Below are positions 34,936-41,701 of a stretch of 43,096 nucleotides of DNA, one piece after another. The DNA comes from an uncultured Gammaproteobacteria bacterium. Lineage in GTDB: Bacteria > Pseudomonadota > Gammaproteobacteria > SZUA-229. The position numbers and the translations under genes are program-made. The notes beneath the pieces were generated by a model. That model saw only the letters and a list, made by a program, of their open reading frames with translations, ran no database searches and was not told where the DNA came from. Every line of letters begins with the position of its first letter. The stretch's first letter is position 1. The DNA lies in contig CAJXZZ010000016.1 of NCBI GenBank assembly GCA_913065105.1, forward strand, positions 1 to 43,096, in the 5' to 3' direction.

Positions 34936-35127
34936 GCCCACAGGAAAGCAAAGATTGCGGCAGACAGTCTCTCTGTATTTCCACCTTCCTGGGATCAACG
35001 TAAGAGACATGGGCGTAGATGATAGAGCAACGTATACCGCCTTGGATGGTGGGTAGCAGGTAATGCAGGAGCAATTACCAAGAAGCTATTGTCGAGCAAC
35101 CGTTATCGAGGAGCAGAAGCTTTGCCA
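34936..35127 (+). repeat. Dispersed GGA-hairpin element, copy 1
   Basis: Non-coding stretch filling most of the A2-A3 gap. Positions 34936-34985 align with the minus strand of 39952-39903 (40 of 50 identical by my count). Positions 35059-35127 (hairpin GGTAAT-GCAGGAGCA-ATTACC, later GAAGCTTTGCC) align with the other half of the same distant locus, in swapped order. Stem bases differ in a compensatory way while the loop is unchanged. No ORF of note is present. Confidence 0.65.
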
Positions 35128-35227
35128 ATTTTATTACAATACAAGATCATATAAATTCACAACAGAAAAGTTCCGGTTCTCGAATAGACTCAAAATAGTA
35201 TCAAACCGCTGTATACCACCTCTGAAA

Positions 35228-35256
35228 TATTGATTATATTGTCATTTTCTTATAAT
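35228..35256 (+). promoter_or_regulatory. Candidate promoter of A3
   Basis: A perfect TATAAT (35251-35256) with a weak -35 TATTGA (35228-35233) at 17 nt, or TTGATT (35230-35235) at 15 nt. It is placed just before the A3 leader hairpin. Confidence 0.55.
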
Positions 35257-35261
35257 TTTAA

Positions 35262-35288
35262 TGTGGTAAGTTCGTAGCAAATACCACA
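35262..35288 (+). promoter_or_regulatory. A3 leader hairpin with adjacent upstream ATG
   Basis: TGTGGTA (35262-35268) pairs with TACCACA (35282-35288). An in-frame ATG follows at 35290, 36 nt before the chosen A3 start. Hairpin followed at once by an upstream ATG is the same layout seen before A1 and A2. Confidence 0.5.
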
Positions 35289-35325
35289 CATGAAAAACTC
35301 TGCAAACAAAACTCAGGAGTTCAAA

Positions 35326-35796
35326 ATGAAAGCATTACAGATACTCGTTGTTGCTGCACTATTTATGACGTCAAGCAGTGCAATAGCATGGTGGAAACCA
35401 TTTGATAATAACAATGGCCATAATAACAACGGCTGGAACAATAACAATTGGGACAATAATAATTGGAACAATCGTTGGAACGATAATTCTTTTGGCAACA
35501 TGATGAACGACGTGATGGGAGATATGTCTGGCGACATGGACGTAGAGATCAAGTTCAAGATAAGAGGTAAAGGCAGAGGCAACGGCGGGGCTTATGGCAA
35601 TGCTGATAATTACTGGAACAATAACAACGGATACTATAATTACAATGGTTATAACCGCGGTTATGCGCCTTATGGTAATCAACCATACTATAGAAACGCA
35701 CCCGCTTACGGTGGTTCACCCTATTATAACAGTGCTCCTTATGATCAAACACCAGCACAAACTGCGCCTTCACAACAACAACCTACTAATAAATAA
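35326..35796 (+). CDS. A3: exported Asn/Tyr/Trp-rich protein, divergent relative of A1/A2
   Basis: A 156-residue protein. I start it at ATG 35326 because AGGAG (35315-35319) precedes it and it opens MKALQILVVAALF, parallel to MKTLQ in A1/A2. The upstream in-frame ATG 35290 would put a polar dodecamer before the signal peptide. Signal cleavage is likely after AIA-21. The mature start is WWKPF, followed by NNNW/NNGW repeats. A single module, MDVEIKFKIRGKGRGNGG (71-88), corresponds to the SFSFGMKASGKG motif of A1/A2. The Tyr/Pro-rich end has GYAPYGNQPYYR. No cysteine. The Trp/Asn/Gly/Tyr composition is the most sulfur-globule-protein-like of the three. Codon bias is weaker than in A1/A2. Confidence 0.7.
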   Translation: MKALQILVVAALFMTSSSAIAWWKPFDNNNGHNNNGWNNNNWDNNNWNNRWNDNSFGNMMNDVMGDMSGDMDVEIKFKIRGKGRGNGGAYGNADNYWNNNNGYYNYNGYNRGYAPYGNQPYYRNAPAYGGSPYYNSAPYDQTPAQTAPSQQQPTNK

Positions 35797-35926
35797 GTCC
35801 CATTGGCTTCAAAAGGCAACCCATATGGTTCAGCTTTTTTTACAGCGGCATTATTAATGTGAATATAGACTTTTAAATAAATATTTATCAAAAACGAATA
35901 CACACAAAGTAATTTGGGGAAAACTA

Positions 35927-36817
35927 ATGAGTGATACAAAAAACAAAACCGAAAATAACACAGAGTCGAAAACAGACGAAGTTGCACCATATATGAAACA
36001 AGACAAGCAGGACAAAGCACCTGCTGAATCATCAAAAAGCAATATGGTCATTCCACTGGTATTACTGCTAGTGTCAGCAATTGTAATTGTTGCAACCTTT
36101 TACGAAGACGAATATAACGATCTAGTCGCCGAAGCTAGTTCAGCAACCGAAACACAGACTGAAACATCAGCATCTGAAAAACCCGACAACAACACTGAAG
36201 CTGTTGCACAAGCTACTGAAAATAACAACGCTACAGCAGTTGAAATTCAAGCTGTTGCCGTTAATGCTGAGTCACCTGCTAATACTGAAATTCAAGCAGT
36301 ATCAACTGCTAAACAGGATACGATGATGCCACCTGCTGACCGCGTCACCGACACACAAACACGCGCGGCCAACCACCACGCGCGTATGCAAACAGCATAT
36401 GCCCCATATCAACGTACTCCTTATGCCGGTTACCCGGTAAATCAGCAGTCTTATGAGCAGGCGCGCAAAGAAGCGATAGCACGCGCACAGGAGCAGGCGA
36501 AAAAGCATGATGCAATAATGCAGCAACGCCGCCAGGCACATGAGAAAGAAATGCAGGCAAGACGCCAGCAATATGAAGCGGCGATGAAAGCACAGCAGGA
36601 AAAAAGAGCAAAAATTGCTGAGACCCAAAAAGCTGTATTTCAACGTGTAGAGCAAAATCGTATGGAAAATAATCAGAAAATGAAGGAAATGCATGATGAG
36701 ATTTCTAAAATGCATAATGAGATTCACCAAATTATGCGTGATTCACAACCTCAATACAGAAATAACAGTGCTCCACAAATACAACAACCAGCAACTGAGC
36801 AGTTACAAAGTATATAA
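35927..36817 (+). CDS. B2: single-pass membrane protein with long Gln/Arg/Met-rich helix
   Basis: A 296-residue protein of unknown family. It has a polar cytoplasmic start (1-38), one membrane helix (about 40-58, MVIPLVLLLVSAIVIVATF) and an acidic Thr/Glu/Ala/Asn linker (about 60-145). A Tyr/Pro patch follows (AYAPYQRTPYAGYPVNQQSY, about 157-176), then a continuous charged helix (about 178-270) with repeated RRQ/QQ/KAQQEKR patterns typical of coiled coils. The AYAPY/YAGYP patch echoes the YAPYG/YAPQGYAP strings in A1-A3, which could mean a shared interaction surface. GGGGA lies before the ATG. It lies 130 nt after A3 and ends at a strong terminator. Confidence 0.7.
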   Translation: MSDTKNKTENNTESKTDEVAPYMKQDKQDKAPAESSKSNMVIPLVLLLVSAIVIVATFYEDEYNDLVAEASSATETQTETSASEKPDNNTEAVAQATENNNATAVEIQAVAVNAESPANTEIQAVSTAKQDTMMPPADRVTDTQTRAANHHARMQTAYAPYQRTPYAGYPVNQQSYEQARKEAIARAQEQAKKHDAIMQQRRQAHEKEMQARRQQYEAAMKAQQEKRAKIAETQKAVFQRVEQNRMENNQKMKEMHDEISKMHNEIHQIMRDSQPQYRNNSAPQIQQPATEQLQSI

Positions 36818-36838
36818 CATCAAAATTTCGAGTTACTC

Positions 36839-36867
36839 AAAAAAGGGCGCATTAAGCGCCCTTTTTT
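36839..36867 (+). terminator. B2 terminator
   Basis: GGGCGC-ATTAA-GCGCCC stem-loop flanked by six A's (36839-36844) and six T's (36862-36867), 21 nt after the B2 stop. Confidence 0.93.
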
Positions 36868-36943
36868 GTTTCACTAAAAGCCCAGCGATACTCACTTAAA
36901 CAAGTTATGCCCCTTGACCACCTGCAATAATGGCAGGTATATC

Positions 36944-36972
36944 TTTACTATATTAATCATTTCTAATATAAT
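36944..36972 (+). promoter_or_regulatory. Promoter of B3
   Basis: TTTACT (36944-36949), a 17-nt spacer and TATAAT (36967-36972). The spacer contains ATATTAA and ends TTCTAA, matching the A2 promoter spacer base for base over the final 6 nt plus the -10. This implies common control of A2 and B3. Confidence 0.72.
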
Positions 36973-37041
36973 TACATTGTGATGTCACTACGCGACCTGT
37001 GACGCATATAAGTAGACTCGTGATGGAACAAGGTAAATGGA

Positions 37042-37536
37042 ATGACAAAATATAGATTGCAAATTCAATCGATCTCTCTGGTACTTGCGCTGTTTTTTTC
37101 GAATATAGCATTGGCTGCCCAATTCTCAAATGAGAATAAAGACTGCGGCGTTAACAATGTTGAGCCTGCTAACAGTGACATTAACTTTACTGTAAGTACC
37201 GAAGCAAACACATCGATTAGCCATCAACAGCAGTTTATTCGTCATGTACAAACCTTCCAGCAGATGGAAACACGTCACCATAAATTGCTAGAAGCTCAAC
37301 GAGAAGCTTACAAGCAGTACATACGAAGTAGAAATCAGCAGTATTCTAGAAATAACGGCCTATCAACCGATGCACAGGCGAGGCGTGAAGAATACATCAA
37401 ACATATGAATCAACGACAAGAACTCATGAATAAAATGATGAATGAGCGTCGTGAAGCAGCACAAGAAAGAAAACAAACAATGCTGCAAAAAATGCACCAA
37501 ACAGGTACTACGTCTGCTGCGGCAGGTGAAACTTAA
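37042..37536 (+). CDS. B3: exported helical protein rich in Gln, Arg, Met
   Basis: A 164-residue protein with no family I recognise. The signal peptide is 1-25 (SLVLALFFSNIALA, cut before AQF). There is a short polar segment with one cysteine (C34), then two charged helical stretches (about 60-105 and 110-153) rich in Gln, Arg, Met, Glu and His, e.g. RQELMNKMMNERREAAQERK. It resembles the C-terminal helices of B1 and B2 but lacks the membrane anchor, so it should be a free periplasmic partner. AAGG before the ATG supports the start. It has its own promoter, similar to that of A2, and closes the A/B cluster. Confidence 0.68.
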   Translation: MTKYRLQIQSISLVLALFFSNIALAAQFSNENKDCGVNNVEPANSDINFTVSTEANTSISHQQQFIRHVQTFQQMETRHHKLLEAQREAYKQYIRSRNQQYSRNNGLSTDAQARREEYIKHMNQRQELMNKMMNERREAAQERKQTMLQKMHQTGTTSAAAGET

Positions 37537-37561
37537 GCTAAATACTTAAGTATACAGTTAC

Positions 37562-37616
37562 GCGTGTTATCTGCTCACAGATAACCGCAATCAACAATTT
37601 AAATGTAGTTTGATTG
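37562..37616 (+). terminator. Two adjacent hairpins downstream of B3
   Basis: GTTATCTG (37566-37573) with CAGATAAC (37578-37585), then CAATCAA (37588-37594) with TTGATTG (37610-37616) followed by CTTTATTAT. The position suits B3 termination; the T-tract is modest. Confidence 0.5.
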
Positions 37617-37687
37617 CTTTATTATGCTATTTGCTCCGATTTACCGAGCAGACATCACAACGATTTAGCGGCAATCATGCGCTGCTA

Positions 37688-37715
37688 GGGCACATAGACT
37701 TCGGTTTATGTGCCC
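37688..37715. other. UUCG-capped 12-bp hairpin
   Basis: GGGCACATAGAC (37688-37699), loop TTCG (37700-37703), GTTTATGTGCCC (37704-37715), one G-T pair. C(UUCG)G is an exceptionally stable tetraloop in RNA on the plus strand. It lies in the B3-yggS intergenic space next to the CATGGATGG element; only a weak T-run follows, so it could be a terminator or a processed RNA structure. Confidence 0.6.
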
Positions 37716-37724
37716 GACTTTATT

Positions 37725-37763
37725 TATATCCATGGATGGATGGTATACCACAAGGAGCCATGG
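37725..37763 (+). repeat. CATGGATGG dispersed element, second copy
   Basis: CCATGGATGG (37730-37739), then a GGTATACC-type core and CCATGG at 37759-37764. The stretch aligns with the reverse strand of 23976-24017. Downstream, AATCC-ATTGGAC-GGATT forms another small hairpin. No coding sequence is seen in the 297-nt gap. Confidence 0.55.
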
Positions 37764-37833
37764 AGATGGTGTGGCGTAATCCATTGGACGGATTCCATAG
37801 CTAAAAGAGCCAGGGAAGGCATATGCTATGAAA

Positions 37834-38532
37834 CTACGTTCTCTGCCCAAAAATTGAAGTCCCTACTCTGACCAAAGTTGCCCCTTCTTCAATAGCCAGA
37901 CAATAATCACCACTCATTCCCATTGAAAGCTGATCAAAGTTCTGCAGGCCAAACTCCGCTTTACACCTTTCCTGTAGTATTCTTAATTCTGCAAAAGCAT
38001 TACGTGTTTGTTGTTCATCCCCTTTTACGCCTATTGTCATCAGGCCTCGCCATTGTAAACAAGGCAGTTCCAGTTTTAAAAGTTGCTGCAGAAAAGGATT
38101 TACCTCATCAGGCATCAGACCTGATTTTGTCGCTTCGCCACTCACGTTAACCTGTATCAGACAGTTGAGCACAGAGTTTTTTGTATGATGCATCATTGCT
38201 GAGGATAATTTCTCTGCGAGTTTGAGACTATCGACTGAATGAATCCATTGAAAATAACCGGGTAACTTACCTGCTTTTTTTGACTGTAAGTGACCGATAA
38301 AATGCCATTCCACGTCCTGCTGTAGATGAGGTATCTTGGTCATCGCGTCCTGTATGGTATTTTCGCCAAAATGTTTTTGCCCTAACGAAGCAACGGCTTT
38401 AACTTCATCGAGCGAACGCGTTTTTGAAACCGCAATAAGATGGATATCATTCACATCACGGCCGGATTTTTCCGCGCATTGCTGAATGTTTTGCTGAACG
38501 ATCGATAAATTATCAGCGAGGCTATTTGACAC
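37834..38532 (-). CDS. yggS: Pyridoxal-phosphate homeostasis protein (YggS/PLPBP)
   Basis: A 232-residue alanine-racemase-fold PLP-binding protein without catalytic activity. The PLP lysine is K37 in LIAVSKTRS. Further family strings are FGENTIQDAMTKI, WHFIGHLQSKKAG, LIQVNVSGEATKSG, RGLMTIG and LSMGMSGDYCLAIEEGATLVRVGTSIFG (given here by its pieces LSMGMSGDY and VRVGTSIFG). It controls PLP and amino-acid balance. It lies 5 nt downstream of alaA, so the two PLP-related genes are one operon, an unusual partner compared with its common pilT/proC neighbours. Confidence 0.95.
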   Translation of the reverse strand: MSNSLADNLSIVQQNIQQCAEKSGRDVNDIHLIAVSKTRSLDEVKAVASLGQKHFGENTIQDAMTKIPHLQQDVEWHFIGHLQSKKAGKLPGYFQWIHSVDSLKLAEKLSSAMMHHTKNSVLNCLIQVNVSGEATKSGLMPDEVNPFLQQLLKLELPCLQWRGLMTIGVKGDEQQTRNAFAELRILQERCKAEFGLQNFDQLSMGMSGDYCLAIEEGATLVRVGTSIFGQRT

Positions 38533-38537
38533 TTGTG

Positions 38538-39752
38538 CTACTGTTTATACGTTGATAAAAATTTTTCAAGGGCATTAATGGCTTTAGTTAATTGCTCCAC
38601 ATGCGGCAAAAAAACCACCCTGAAATGATCGGTGTCTGGCCAGTTAAAGGCTGAACCATGCACGATAAGAATTTTTTCCTGGGTTAAAAGATCCAGCACC
38701 ATTTTTTCGTCATCTTTAATCTTGTAGCGTTTCTTATCCATTTTTGGAAATAGATACATCGCCCCTTGAGGTTTAACACAGCTGATACCGGGTATAGAGG
38801 TTAACATCTCATACGCCAGATCACGTTGCTGGTATAACCGCCCACCAGGTAGTACCAATTCGTTAATACTTTGATACCCACCCAGAGCGGTCTGAATCGC
38901 GTGTTGACCGGGCACATTCGAACACAGGCGCATAGAAGCCAGTAACTCTATACCTTCTATGTAATCAGCTGCATGCGCCTTATCACCGCTGATGACCATC
39001 CAGCCCGCACGGAAACCGGCAACCCGGTAAGCTTTTGATAAACCGTTATAGGTAAGACAAAGCACATCATCTGATAGTGAGGCGGTTGAGATGTGCACTG
39101 CATCGTCGTAAACGATCTTGTCATAAATCTCATCAGAGAAGACGATCAGTTCATGCTCTCTGGCAATCTGTAGAATGCTTTCAAGTATCTCCTTCGGATA
39201 AACCGAACCGGTAGGATTATTGGGATTTATTAAAACGATACCGCGTGTTTTATCGCTTATTTTTGACCGGATATCTGCAATATCGGGATACCAGTCTGAG
39301 CCTTCGTCACAAAGATAGTGTACGGCATTGCCGCCAGATAGACAGACCGCAGCCGTCCACAGAGGATAATCCGGTGCCGGGATCAATACTTCATCACCAT
39401 TATTGATCAACGCCTGCATCGACATAACGATGAGCTCACTGGCACCATTGCCAAGATAGACGTCATCAATATCGACGTTAGCGATGCCTTTTTGCTGACA
39501 GTACTGCATGACTGCTTTGCGACCAGAAAACAAACCTCTGGAGTCGCTGTAACCCTGTGAGACAGGCACGTTATGTATCATGTCCTGAACGATTTCTTCA
39601 GGCGCATCAAATCCAAACGGTGCCGGATTACCAATATTTAATTTTAGAATCGTGTGGCCTTCTTCTTCCAGGCGCCGCGCTTCACGATGCACAGGACCAC
39701 GGATGTCGTAGCAGACGGCATCCAGCTTGTGGGATTTTTTTATTGTTCGCAT
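38538..39752 (-). CDS. alaA: PLP-dependent aminotransferase, AlaA-type (glutamate-pyruvate)
   Basis: A 404-residue class I/II aminotransferase. The PLP lysine is K240 in NGLSKAYRVAGFRAGW. Other fold markers are LNIGNPAPFGFD, YSDSRGLFSGRKA, YLGNGASELI, PAPDYPLW, INPNNPTGSVY and FSDEIYDKIVYD. The N-terminal segment and KLNIGNPAPFGF are characteristic of AlaA (YfbQ), which makes alanine from pyruvate and glutamate. It is co-directional with yggS. The upstream 550 nt contain no gene but do contain a repeat element and a terminator. Confidence 0.9.
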   Translation of the reverse strand: MRTIKKSHKLDAVCYDIRGPVHREARRLEEEGHTILKLNIGNPAPFGFDAPEEIVQDMIHNVPVSQGYSDSRGLFSGRKAVMQYCQQKGIANVDIDDVYLGNGASELIVMSMQALINNGDEVLIPAPDYPLWTAAVCLSGGNAVHYLCDEGSDWYPDIADIRSKISDKTRGIVLINPNNPTGSVYPKEILESILQIAREHELIVFSDEIYDKIVYDDAVHISTASLSDDVLCLTYNGLSKAYRVAGFRAGWMVISGDKAHAADYIEGIELLASMRLCSNVPGQHAIQTALGGYQSINELVLPGGRLYQQRDLAYEMLTSIPGISCVKPQGAMYLFPKMDKKRYKIKDDEKMVLDLLTQEKILIVHGSAFNWPDTDHFRVVFLPHVEQLTKAINALEKFLSTYKQ

Positions 39753-39902
39753 TCTTTTAACTTCAGGGACTTAACATAAATTGTTCAATTATCTTAAAGT
39801 ATATATGCTTATCACGCTGAAATCTTTGAATATAAACATAAATTCGAACAAAAAATGCGAACAAGATTGCTGTAACCGCCCCTCACCATGACCGACATGG
39901 AC

Positions 39903-40043
39903 GGTGAAAATGCAAATAGATTGTCTGGAACAATCTTTGCCTTCCTGTAGGCAAAGCTTCCGCTCCTGCTCTCGCCCCTCGGCGATTGCTCCTGCATCGC
40001 TCTACTACCGTACGTCCTGTATGTATTACCTACTTCCTGTAGG
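39903..40043 (-). repeat. Dispersed GGA-hairpin element, copy 2
   Basis: On the minus strand five CAGGA motifs occur within about 100 nt, three of them in clear hairpin loops: CCTAC/GTAGG (40029-40043), GCGAT/ATCGC (39982-40000) and CTTTGCCT/AGGCAAAG (39935-39956). A further stem AGATTGT/ACAATCT lies at 39918-39936. It aligns with 34936-35127. It is upstream of alaA on the same strand, about 150 nt from its ATG. The other parts of the 550-nt gap show only the terminator and hairpin listed separately. Confidence 0.65.
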
Positions 40044-40044
40044 C

Positions 40045-40074
40045 AAAAAAAAGCCGACCTTCAATGGTCAGCTT
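40045..40074 (-). terminator. Minus-strand terminator upstream of the alaA leader
   Basis: On the minus strand AAGCTGACC and GGTCGGCTT (40066-40074/40051-40059) form a 9-bp stem with one G-T pair and a 6-nt loop, followed by eight T's (40045-40052, overlapping the stem end). It would end transcription coming from apeB, about 230 nt upstream. Confidence 0.82.
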
Positions 40075-40225
40075 AAACGGGTTTTGCGCTATGAAGAAAA
40101 CAACTCACTGGCACTACTGTAACAACAATCCTGAAAAAAATGAATCCATATGCTTTTACTAAAAGGGAACCTACAACGATAAGCATTTAGAGATTAATGT
40201 CAAGATAATTACTACTCTCAAAGCG

Positions 40226-40258
40226 CGTCATTCCAGCATGGTTTTAGCCGGAATGACG
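40226..40258. repeat. GTCATT-type palindromic hairpin
   Basis: CGTCATTCC (40226-40234) pairs with GGAATGACG (40250-40258). On the plus strand TTTTAT follows. The ends resemble the hairpin after suhB (26231-26270), suggesting a dispersed palindrome class. It lies between apeB and its likely terminator. Confidence 0.55.
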
Positions 40259-40302
40259 TTTTATATTAGTATTCAACCACTAAACTGTAATGGATAATTC
40301 AA

Positions 40303-41613
40303 TTAATTAAAAAACTGTTTCAGTACGCGGTAAAGATAAAATGCGTCCCAGCGCCCCGCTAACTCTCGAATCGAGTGCATAGCAAAAGTTGGTACGCCAA
40401 CGTCCACCGTTTTCACCCCTATCTCACTTGCCGTTATCGGCCCGATGGTGCTGCCACAGGCCATATCTGAGCGCACCACAAAAGATTGCACGGGTACATC
40501 GGCTAACTCGCACAAATGTTTAAATAAAGCGCTGGTTTCACTATTACTGGCATAACGTTGATTCGCATTCATTTTTATCACCGGGCCATTATTGAGTATG
40601 GGGCCATGGTTTTCATCATGTTTGTCTGCATAGTTAGGGTGAATGCCGTGTGCGTTGTCGGCAGATATCATCAGACTATTCGCAATCATTCGAGAATAGC
40701 TCTCATCACCGTCAGACAATCTTTCCAACACAGATTTCAACAATGTTCCGCGTGCCCCCGCGGCAGATGCGCTACCGACTTCTTCATGATCATTACACAC
40801 CAACAAGGTGTTTTGCTTATCATCGCAATCTATCAATGCCATTAACCCGGTGTAACAGCTCAGCAAGTTATCCAGGCGGGCACTTGCTATAAAATCATCA
40901 TGCAAACCAATTACTGCTGGTGGCTGTACATCATAAAAACTCAATTCATAATCCAGCACTTTTTCGGCTCTGGCTCCAGTTTGATTCTCCGCAGTGGCAT
41001 TTATTATCTTTAATAAAAATGTTTTGAAATCAACTTCAGTTTCAACATCACTCTCAGGCAGTTTCATCAATATCGGAGGCAGGTGTGTCTGCTGGTTAAT
41101 CTCATGTGAAGTGTTAGCTTCTTTGTCTAAATGGATAGCCAGACTGGGAATAGTAGCAATCGCCTTCTCCAGGTTGATCAGCTGATGGTCTATCGCGCCA
41201 TCTTGATTTAAATAACTGACTCGCCCGGCTAACGACAGATCGCGGTCAAACCACGGATTGAGCAAGGCACCGCCATAAACTTCAACGCCTAATTGAAAAT
41301 AATTATTATTGATGATTTCTGGGTTTGGTTTAACTTTTAAACACGGACTGTCCGTGTGGGCGCCAAGCATGCGTATTCCCGTTTCAGCAAGTGACTGATT
41401 TAATTTAAAGGCGACAATAGATGAATCGTTTCTGGTGACATAGTAACGCTCACCTGACACTTGCTTACTCTGCAGCGACCACTGATCCGTTTCTTGCAAT
41501 TGCGTGTAACCATGCTGATCTAAAATATCAGCCATCGTCTCAACCGCATGAAACGGTGTTGGTGAGTTTTTGATGAAATCAATCAAACCATTTACAAAAT
41601 CTATGTCTTGCAT
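40303..41613 (-). CDS. apeB: M18-family aminopeptidase
   Basis: A 436-residue dinuclear-zinc aminopeptidase of the aspartyl-aminopeptidase family. Metal and catalytic motifs are [41 protein letters not shown] (two Glu), [20 protein letters not shown] (Asp and His) and the C-terminal [13 protein letters not shown] (last His ligand). It begins [20 protein letters not shown], the usual start. It should be cytoplasmic and remove N-terminal, often acidic, residues from peptides; that may link with the peptide importer at the other end of the window, but this is only thematic. It lies 88 nt downstream of the NAD-kinase-like gene, in a gap with CGCAGAG/CTCTGCG arms (41654-41660/41690-41696). Confidence 0.93.
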   Translation of the reverse strand: MQDIDFVNGLIDFIKNSPTPFHAVETMADILDQHGYTQLQETDQWSLQSKQVSGERYYVTRNDSSIVAFKLNQSLAETGIRMLGAHTDSPCLKVKPNPEIINNNYFQLGVEVYGGALLNPWFDRDLSLAGRVSYLNQDGAIDHQLINLEKAIATIPSLAIHLDKEANTSHEINQQTHLPPILMKLPESDVETEVDFKTFLLKIINATAENQTGARAEKVLDYELSFYDVQPPAVIGLHDDFIASARLDNLLSCYTGLMALIDCDDKQNTLLVCNDHEEVGSASAAGARGTLLKSVLERLSDGDESYSRMIANSLMISADNAHGIHPNYADKHDENHGPILNNGPVIKMNANQRYASNSETSALFKHLCELADVPVQSFVVRSDMACGSTIGPITASEIGVKTVDVGVPTFAMHSIRELAGRWDAFYLYRVLKQFFN

Positions 41614-41701
41614 ATCTTTAACCTACTTTTATCGCCGTGAATAAACGCAAAAGCGCAGAGTAAAAACCATAAAAAATTTCCCCCAGCGTCTCTGCGGTAA
41701 A

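Noticed and set aside
35290-35325. ATG 35290 as the A3 start
   Set aside because: AGGAG precedes ATG 35326, and the protein from there aligns with the signal peptides of A1 and A2. The upstream ATG is noted as a leader feature instead.
39903-40043. A free-standing CsrB-like small RNA gene on the minus strand
   Set aside because: No convincing promoter or terminator borders the element, and a second, rearranged copy lies elsewhere. I keep it as a dispersed element with possible CsrA binding, not as an ncRNA gene.
41654-41696. CGCAGAG/CTCTGCG arms as the apeB-region terminator
   Set aside because: The loop is about 29 nt and no T-tract follows. It resembles common intergenic GCAGAGACGC-type repeats and I see no clear function.
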